From positions 6,076,001 through 6,140,000 of the forward strand of contig OY754464.1 in NCBI GenBank assembly GCA_963575645.1: DNA of 64,000 nucleotides. The letters are read 5' to 3'. Below are positions 57,476-64,000 of the stretch, piece by piece (within the stretch, counting starts at the first letter, position 1; each line of letters starts with the position of its first letter). The DNA is from Xanthostigma xanthostigma (taxonomy: Eukaryota; Arthropoda; Insecta; Raphidioptera; Raphidiidae). The position numbers and the translations under genes were made by a program. The notes beneath the pieces were generated by a model that was given only the letters and a program-made list of their open reading frames with translations, did no database searches and had not been told where the DNA came from.

Positions 57476-58013
57476 AAAAGTTTTCTAAACGTACTTAACT
57501 TGCAGAGCTAAATAATATTTCATAAAGATTTACGCTTAAAATCAAACGAGAGCTAAGTAATTGCAATTTACCTACTTTTGTTTTCATTATCTTTATGTTT
57601 ATATTTCTTTCTTCTTACTTTAGACTGTTCATTTCGTTCTTGAACAATTTTATAAATTAATATTTTGTACAATACATTAAATATTCTACGTTTAAAGTGA
57701 ATAAAATTGTAAAATCATTTTAAAGTTCAAATTTTGTGAATTTATGGGTGAATAATAACAAATTATGGCAGGAAGAAGTTTTGCTTCAGTCGTGTGGTCT
57801 AAAGCACACTCGTTTTTTTTTTAAAGTCGATTAAAAAGTATTTGGCATTCACTCGATCCGGCACATGAGTGGTTTTGCTTTTCGGCCTTAGATATGCCTA
57901 CATGTTGTAATGTGTCGAGATAGTTAAGACAAATTCCTCACTCTTTCTGCACTCTGAGATTCGTTTGAGCAGAAAATTGCTACGCGCATCTCTCTCATAT
58001 ATCGACCAAAGTG

Positions 58014-58041
58014 ACGCACACACACACACACACACACATAC
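58014..58041. repeat. (CA)n microsatellite
   Basis: ACGCACACACACACACACAC, about 12 CA units, next to the CpG-rich patch. Confidence 0.85.
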
Positions 58042-58074
58042 GCGAGCGTACCAACTCGCAGTATAGTTAAAAAA

Positions 58075-58165
58075 ATAAAAGTTGTGCCGCCGCCGCGCCG
58101 TCAGTCGCCGCGGGCGGAAGGCTATGTTGACTCACTGATCTCACAATAGTGGATTGCGGATGGCG
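58075..58165 (+). promoter_or_regulatory. CpG-rich patch, possible promoter
   Basis: GCCGCCGCCGCGCCGTCAGT, then CGCCGCGGGCGG, stands out in AT-rich DNA and contains TCAGT, an arthropod initiator-like motif. An ATG at 58160 opens a short frame (MAANNCAKPCVLPYLMGDFF). No further exon was found before the Helitron, so this is weak. Confidence 0.25.
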
Positions 58166-58179
58166 GCTAATAATTGTGC

Positions 58180-58710
58180 AAAACCCTGCGTATTGCCATA
58201 TTTGATGGGCGATTTTTTTGGCAAACTGTTCAGACTTATTTAAGGTTTCCACAAAAAAATCCGAAGTTTTTATCTTTTATTTACGGATATCTGACATTCA
58301 ACATTTTTTTTAATACATATATATTTAGAAAAAATCTTAGATAACTAATATATATTTTTTTAATTTTGGACGTCTTAGTTTCAAATAATTATTATAAATG
58401 TGATTTTTAACACAATGTTAAATGAAAGAGTCACTGAAAATGTGCCTACTTACAAATTTAAATTAAAACAAATTGACTCCACGCAAAATTCTGAAAAACT
58501 GAAATTTTTGTTCTTTTAAAGAACGTAAAAACTATAATAAAATATAATTTACTTGTCAGCCATGTTTGAACTATATCTGTCTCTGTCCAACACGCAATAT
58601 ACTGCTGTAGTCAAATTATGTCTGATTATTATTTTCTTAAATATTACAAAATTGAATTTTGATTGATATAGGTATATGCTATATTTAAATAAGAAATAAT
58701 AGTTTAAAAA
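58180..58710. other. No recognised feature
   Basis: AT-rich sequence without repeat partners. Confidence 0.3.
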
Positions 58711-58950
58711 AGCGGTCCAGTCCGGCTTCGCTCGAATTTATAGATTGCCACAGTATAGATTATAACGAGACTAGCGGTCCCGTCCGGTTTCACCCGGGTG
58801 TAAAAGAACGAATGGGGAAGGGAGAAACATGAGTACACAGATTCATCTTAGTTTACCGAGATGAATGTTGTGTCCAAATTTCATGATGATCGGAGTTACC
58901 GTTCAAAAGCTTTTGTCGATAAAAATCAGTATATCGACGGTTAAGAAACA

Positions 58951-59140
58951 ATACCTCGTATCTCCATTTTTAACGGTTTTCAGATTCTTATGTCATCTTA
59001 TCATAGAGATCATTTTCTATCGTTTAGAAATACCTCGTAACCGCTACTAAAATATTAAACAGAGATATTATCTTTATTCCAACACCTCGTAAGTCCAATT
59101 CGTTTATAATACCACGTATCTCCATTTAAATGGACATACG
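58951..59140 (+). repeat. Left subterminal repeats of the nested transposon
   Basis: Short copies of TACCTCGTA, some continuing as TCTCCATTT, occur at about 58951, 59031, 59083 and 59110, with an inverted copy at 59130-59143. Repeats of this kind in cut-and-paste elements usually bind transposase; that role is inferred. Confidence 0.5.
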
Positions 59141-59271
59141 AGGTTTTGTGTTAAGTTGGTACATTTGACAGGTACTGAACTTACGTGTTGTTGTGTGATG
59201 GTGAACAGCGTAAAATATTTTTGTAAAATAATTTTTATCGTTTGAAACAATATAAAAATTACAGAAGTGCA

Positions 59272-61650
59272 ATGGAAAATGAAGATAGTGATATGTTTGA
59301 CGATGATTACATTTTTAATGCTCTTAGAAATAATGATCTAGGAATAAAATTCATAGGTATGTACACTATAACCTCACTTATTAGATTTACATTTTAAATC
59401 ATTATTATAATTTATAATAATATTATTTTTTTAGAACCCGTGAATAACCGTCGTGTATTGCTGGATAAAAAAGAAAGTAATACTGCATTAAATAACAATG
59501 ACGCTAATACCAGTCACATTTCTAATAATAACGAAACAGAATCTGTATTAATTATAAACAATAGCTGTGAAAATGTTGACATTGAAAGTGCTGAATTTGT
59601 ATTTCTTGATGAAATTCCGTCATCAGAAAGGCAAGGATTAGACAGCAATGATGCAGTTCTTGAAGAGCAATTAGTGAGTGCTGTAACTTCTCAATCTAAT
59701 GACACTAATTCACAAATTCCGTTATCAGAAAGGCAAAGATTAGACAACAATGATGCAGTTCTTGAAGAGCAAATGAGTGCTGTAACTTCTGAATCTAATG
59801 ACACTAATTCACAAGTGGAAGAAATTAATATTAATCCAGAAAATGAAGTGTCCAGCGATAATACATTACCTGCAATAGATATATCAGATTCCGAAGATAA
59901 AGATAATAGAAAACGTAAAAGAAATATTATTCCCATTAGTAACTCATGGAAAAAAAATAAAAATAAAGTTTTGAGAATGAATGGAAAGCAATACATAGGT
60001 TATCGCAGGCCTAAAGATACTAAAAAAGTATTTCACGATACTGTGCGTCCAGAAAGGAAATTATTGTCTCCTTGTAAAAGTAAACTATGCCTGAAAGCAA
60101 AAAATCGATTCTGTTCTAAAATTAGTGAAGATCAACGCATAAAACTCCACAGTGACTTCTGGAATGATTTTAATTGGGATCAACGAAAAACCTACATTGG
60201 TGCACTCGTTGATATTTTATCCATATCAAGAAAACGAACTGAAAGTGATGAATCTAGACGATGCAAATCCTTCGCATATTTTTTAAAAATTGGCGAGACT
60301 AGAAAACAAGTCTGTAAGAAAATGTTTCTCAATACGTTTAATCTTGGAGAATGGACTGTGAAGAATTGGGTTGAACAAGGTGCAAATACAAGTGGAATCC
60401 ATTTAAGCAGCGATAATAAACGGGAAATGCAAAAAAAAACATTTAGAAAACCGAAGAAGAGTATTCAGAAAAGTCATTTAGACGAATTTCTAACAAAAAT
60501 TCCTAAACTTCCGTCCCACTACTGTAGGAAAGAAACAAGTAAACAGTATTTAGAGCCATTATTTTCTTCAATGACAGAATTTTATAATGCTTACATCAAT
60601 ATTTGCAAGGAAGAAACTGTAATGTATTTAAGTCGTCAGGTTTTTGATGATAGAGTGAAATCATTGAATATTTCTTTATATAAACCTAAAAAAGACGAAT
60701 GCGACACTTGCGTTAAATACAAAGTAGGAAATTTAGAAGAAGATCAGTATAAAATTCACTGCGAAAATAAGATGAAAGCTAGAGAAGAAAAACAAGAAGA
60801 TAAAGATAAAGGGATAGATGGAAAATGTATTGTCCTTACAGTAGATTTACAGGCGGTTAAAATTGCACCTAGCCTAAATGCTAGTGCCTTATATTACAAA
60901 ACGAAACTTTGCGTACATAATTATACTGTGTATGATTTGGTTTCTCATAATGCTAAATGTTATTGGTGGAATGAAGCTGAGGGTGAGTTAGTTGCATCAG
61001 TTTTTGCCACTTGTTTAATCGATTATATTTCTCAATTCAAAGACTCTGGAAAACCTATAATTATTTGGAGCGACGGCTGTACATACCAAAATAGAAATAA
61101 CATTATGGCATGTGCACTCTTAAACTTCGCTATGCAAAATGGTTTAACAATCGAACAAAAATATTTAGAGCGCGGCCACACGCAGATGGAATGCGACTCG
61201 GTACACGCAACTATAGAAAATAAATTAAAAAACCGAGTGATTAATCTACCCTCGGACTATGTTTCAGCTACTCTTGAGGCACGAAAAAAACCTAGCCAAT
61301 ATGAAGTTGAATACTTGAAATATAGTTTTTTTAAAGATTATACTCAACAAAATTTGCCAAGATACAATTCAATAAGACCCGGTTCAAAGCGTCATGATCC
61401 TACAGTGACTGATTTGAGAGCTATTAAATATAATCCCTCTGGTGTCATCGAATATAAATGCAAATTTGACGAACCTTATCAAGTTCTACCCCAAAGACTG
61501 AGAAATGAAAAAAATAAAAATGTTAAAGTTGAAAATCTGTATAAAGAAAGACTGAAAATAAAACGAACAAAGTGGCAACACTTACAAGAATTGAAGTCTG
61601 TATTGCCTCACGAATGCCATGATTTTTATGATAACCTGCCTCATGATTAA
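59272..61650 (+). CDS. Transposase of a complete nested DNA transposon (DDD/E type, Sola-like)
   Basis: Two exons, 59272-59356 and 59435-61650, joined across a 78-bp GTATGT..TTTAG intron, give 766 aa starting MENEDSDMFDDD. The large second exon alone has no good ATG, which supports the upstream start. The N-terminus is acidic with two near-identical repeats of about 32 residues (about 90-155, SERQ.LD.NDAVLEEQ), then a basic patch RKRKR near residue 187. A Cys cluster lies near residues 242-255 and a CDTC...H zinc-like motif near 451-470. The core has VDLQ (Asp499), IIWSDGCTYQNRN (Asp575) and HTQMECDS (Glu614/Asp616), in the order and spacing of an RNase-H-like DDD/E nuclease. It would cut and rejoin the element's terminal repeats. 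This motif set occurs in insect transposon proteins often annotated only as DUF-containing; assignment to Sola is tentative and leans on the 4-bp target duplication. No frameshift or stop interrupts it. Confidence 0.85.
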
Positions 61651-61760
61651 CCTTATAATTAAATCAAAGCATATATTTACTGTGATTTTCATTGTGAAAT
61701 AAAAATAAGTTATTTTTTTTATACTTTGTGATAAAATTTTGTATTGTAATTTTCTTGTGC

Positions 61761-61990
61761 AATACCTCGAATGTGCTCAATAAATAATCTTTAAGAATGC
61801 ATAACCACGTATGTCCATTTTTAATACCCAAATATACAAAAAACAATAATAATTATATAAATAATAGCGTATTTGCATTAAAATTACTTAAATCTATCAA
61901 AAGATGTAATTAAAAGTACAGCAGGAAAACATAATTCACTTTTTTTCGTTTTTCTCAAAATGACTGTTTGTGACATATGAGGTATTGTTT
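61761..61990 (+). repeat. Right subterminal repeats of the nested transposon
   Basis: Copies of the same motif lie at about 61762 (AATACCTCGA) and 61803 (AACCACGTATGTCCATTT), with an inverted one at about 61975 (CATATGAGGTATTG) running into the right TIR. They mirror the left end less perfectly. Confidence 0.45.
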
Positions 61991-62123
61991 CTTAACCGTC
62001 GATATATACTTTTTTAAACTAATACCTAATTTTTTTTAATTAATTAAATAAAATTGAAATAAATTTAAATGTAAGCCTTAGAAGAAAGCAATGTAGAAAA
62101 TAAAAAAAAAATAAAAATAATTT

Positions 62124-62196
62124 CGCCCAACGTGGGGCTCGACCCACGACCCTGATATTGACAGTCGCATGCTCTACCGATTGAGCAATCCGACGT
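62124..62196 (-). ncRNA. tRNA-Lys-like pseudo-tRNA inside Helitron
   Basis: On the minus strand it reads GCTCAATCGGTAGAGCATGC, then GTCGTGGGTCGAGCCCCACG and TTGGGCG, clearly tRNA-Lys-related. One T is lost from the B box, so Pol III use is doubtful, and the anticodon stem is mismatched. It is not a functional tRNA gene. Confidence 0.55.
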
Positions 62197-62450
62197 TGTG
62201 TAGTCACAACGCTAATATGAGTATATTTAGTTAGTGCATTTAACCTGAATAGAAGCTTATTTTTGAGATACATTTTGGAACATTTTTCATTAATGCTCTG
62301 CTCCTAATGGTCGTAGCGTGATATTATACAGCCTATAGCATTCCTCGATAAATGGGCTATCCAACAAAAAAAAAATGTTTCAATTTGAACCAGTAGTTTC
62401 TGAGATTAGCACGTTCAAACAAACTCTTGAGCTTTATATATTAGTATAGA

Positions 62451-62790
62451 TGTCGTTCCACTATCCGCTATTGAGACCAGTGTGTTAACTGTGATACACT
62501 GTTGGATTATACTGGTACCACTGTTGCCACATGCTTCAAATAAAAAATCTCTGTTCGGCTGGGTTGCTCAACGCATTGTCAGAAAAGGTGAACAGTGACC
62601 TTAGGGCTTAGATTGTAACACCAGTAATTATAATTTTTATAAACATAAGACTAATCGAAGGTTGTTGCTTATTGTTCAGTAGCATATATAGGTATATAAT
62701 TATTGTAATAAAAAAAGAATCTGTAAGCCGGCGTGGGACACCTGAAAGATGTGACACATAAATTTAAGCTTGCCAAATGCAACTTTAAGT
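62451..62790. other. No recognised feature
   Basis: Sequence flanking the Helitron; nothing supported. Confidence 0.3.
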
Positions 62791-62793
62791 TAC

Positions 62794-62877
62794 AAAGCCC
62801 TATGGACACTCCCTAAAGCCCTACGAACACTTCCTAAAGTCCTATGAACATTTCCTAAAGCCCTATGGACACTGCGA
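62794..62877 (+). repeat. 21-bp minisatellite, four copies
   Basis: AAAGCCCTATGGACACTCCC-type units repeat four times at exactly 21 bp with a few substitutions. Confidence 0.85.
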
Positions 62878-63694
62878 CCTTAAGCTACTAGCAGCGTCAC
62901 TTAAGTGACTATTTTAGTAACTAATAAAGCTGTTAGATATCGCCATCAAGAAAAACAATGTTATAATTCAACGCATACACACAGCAAGCTTTACGCGCTG
63001 TCGTCTAACGAAATTCTAGTAACTAAATTAAAAGTAACACTTGCCATCACGATACCACAGCGTCTAACGTCACGGCATTTGCACGTTTTTACTATCACCC
63101 AAACGCGCCATTAGATGTTTCACGTAAAAAAAATTAATGATAATATTGTCTATTCTAAAAAAACGTTTTTGGAGTTAAATGTTGACAAAAATTTCTAGAA
63201 AAAGGTGGTCCAAAATGAGATTCTGTATACAAAAAAGATTGTTAAAATATACCTAATTTAAATCTTAGATTAATGTCTGAATAGAAATCTTCAAATAAAT
63301 AAAATTATCTACCAATTTTTTTATACCTAATTTAGTCAAAATAACGGTTATTTTCTGAGTAGGGTCATTACTCATTTGAGATTTTTAAGTAATTTTTGAC
63401 TCAGATTTTTACGATATATTTTTGCAGTTCAACAGAAAAAAAATAAAAATTTATTCCTATATATGAATTGCCGCTATAATAAATAGCAAAATTTAGATTT
63501 GGAGATATGATTATCAGTTTGGCAACACTGACTTTATTCTGAAGTACAGCATAGCTTTAGCTTCTTCAGTTGACCTATGCATTCAGGTGTACCAACCTCT
63601 AGTAACGAGATTCTTTTAAAGACTCACAAGTTCCACTTCACTACACCTGTTTATCGTCTTTTTTATTCATTCGTAAGTTATATCCACTACTTTT

Positions 63695-63860
63695 TAGGGC
63701 TCCGTAGCGAAATGGCAAAAAACGGAAATCTTATATATTTTCGTATGAACGTCCGTCCGTATGTCACAGCCTTATAACTCCGCCATCTTTTCATCGATTC
63801 GGATGAAATTTTACACGCAGGTGTCTTATGTAAACCGATCGTAGTTCGTAAGCATAATGT
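63695..63860 (+). repeat. Lepidopteran-type GGGCTCCGTAGCGAAATGGC repeat
   Basis: The start, followed by AAAAAACGGAAATC, CGTCCGTCCGTATGTCACAG and TCGATTCGGATGAAATTTTA, is a dispersed repeat I recognise from moth genomes. Boundaries are approximate and the class uncertain. Confidence 0.45.
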
Positions 63861-63920
63861 AAAAATATGAATATTTCCGCTAGAATATTAAAGCAGTTCT
63901 GGTTTTCAGGTTATAACTAA

Positions 63921-64000
63921 TCTATACTAATATATAAAGCTGAAGAGTTTGTTTGTTTGTTTGTTTGAATGCGCTAATCTCAGAAACTACTGGTTCAAAT
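63921..64000 (+). mobile_element. Helitron 5' end, cut by the window edge
   Basis: TCTATACTAATATATAAAGC follows A at 63920 and is followed by the (GTTT)n and GCGCTAATCTCAG sequence seen in the other copies. The remainder lies outside the window. Confidence 0.6.

Larger units (their letters stand above)
58934..62002 (+). mobile_element. Complete DNA transposon with TIRs and TATA target duplication
   Basis: The two ends are inverted copies for about 24 bp, beginning TCGACGGTTAAGAAACAATA, and are flanked by TATA at 58930-58933 and 62003-62006. The 3069-bp element encodes one spliced transposase. It interrupts a Helitron; the two Helitron halves add up to the length of uninterrupted copies. Near both ends there are repeated TACCTCGTA/ACCACGTA motifs. 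AATAAA signals follow the stop codon (about 61696 and 61780). Matching ends and an open frame suggest a recent insertion. Confidence 0.85.
58771..62450 (-). mobile_element. Non-autonomous Helitron interrupted by a DNA transposon
   Basis: On the minus strand it starts with TCTATACTAATATATAAAGC (62450 downward) and ends with a CCCGGGTG..CCGGACGGG hairpin and CTAG at 58771, between A and T, as Helitrons insert. Removing the nested transposon leaves about 610 bp, the same as the 5647 and 28376 copies. It contains a tRNA-Lys-like segment at 62124-62196. No helicase gene is present. Confidence 0.75.

Overview
This is an AT-rich eukaryotic window, almost certainly from an insect and most likely a moth or butterfly. 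The evidence is spliceosomal introns with GT..AG borders, tRNA-headed SINE-like repeats, Helitron ends of the CTAG type, and short dispersed repeats I recognise from lepidopteran genomes (the 'AACCGACTTCAAAAA' repeat near 9.06 and 54.76 kb, the 'GGGCTCCGTAGCGAAATGGC' repeat at 63.7 kb). No bacterial gene organisation, rRNA gene or CRISPR array is present.

The host genes I can support are two tandem six-exon genes on the minus strand for secreted chymotrypsin-fold serine-protease homologues. Copy A (22847..27685, 270 aa) and copy B (33750..39917, 289 aa) have matching exon structure, splice phases and signal peptides. Both keep the zymogen-activation sequence R|IIGG, and both carry GDEGAPL where an active enzyme has GDSGGPL, so the nucleophile Ser195 is Glu. 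Copy B keeps His57 and Asp102; copy A has lost both. Both lack the His-loop disulfide. Flanks and introns are also duplicated (about 21.4-28 kb against 32.1-40.2 kb), so the pair arose by segmental tandem duplication and was then remodelled by insertions. A single phase-1 exon-like block on the minus strand (54496..54693) may belong to a gene whose other exons lie elsewhere.

The rest is dense and heavily nested mobile DNA. The best element is a complete 3.07-kb cut-and-paste transposon (58934..62002) with matching terminal repeats, a 4-bp target duplication and a two-exon gene for a 766-residue DDD/E-type transposase. It sits inside a non-autonomous Helitron (58771..62450). Other Helitrons lie at 5647, 12835, 28376, 39234, 55954 and 63921, several with an internal tRNA-Lys-like module. 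Many non-autonomous DNA transposons have readable target duplications: 8-bp types at 2915, 16716, 21533, 24629, 42131, 47479, 48379 and 55179; TTA/TAA types at 7492, 32277 and 35434; TA types at 29078 and 51409. Other items are a 1-kb near-perfect foldback element, several 90-230-bp hairpin cassettes sharing a GAAGA...CGAAAYGT motif (one with a 12-bp target duplication), a mini-element carrying a SAP-like first exon, a LINE reverse-transcriptase remnant, a Tc1/mariner transposase remnant, and minisatellites of 120, 98, 41 and 21 bp.

Layout: 1-21 kb is repeats and relics; 21-40 kb is the protease-homologue pair with its insertions; 40-58 kb is mostly unrecognised sequence broken by hAT-type elements and tandem repeats; 58.7-62.5 kb is the nested transposon; the end of the window enters another Helitron. 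All family names come from reading the sequence only; no database search was possible.
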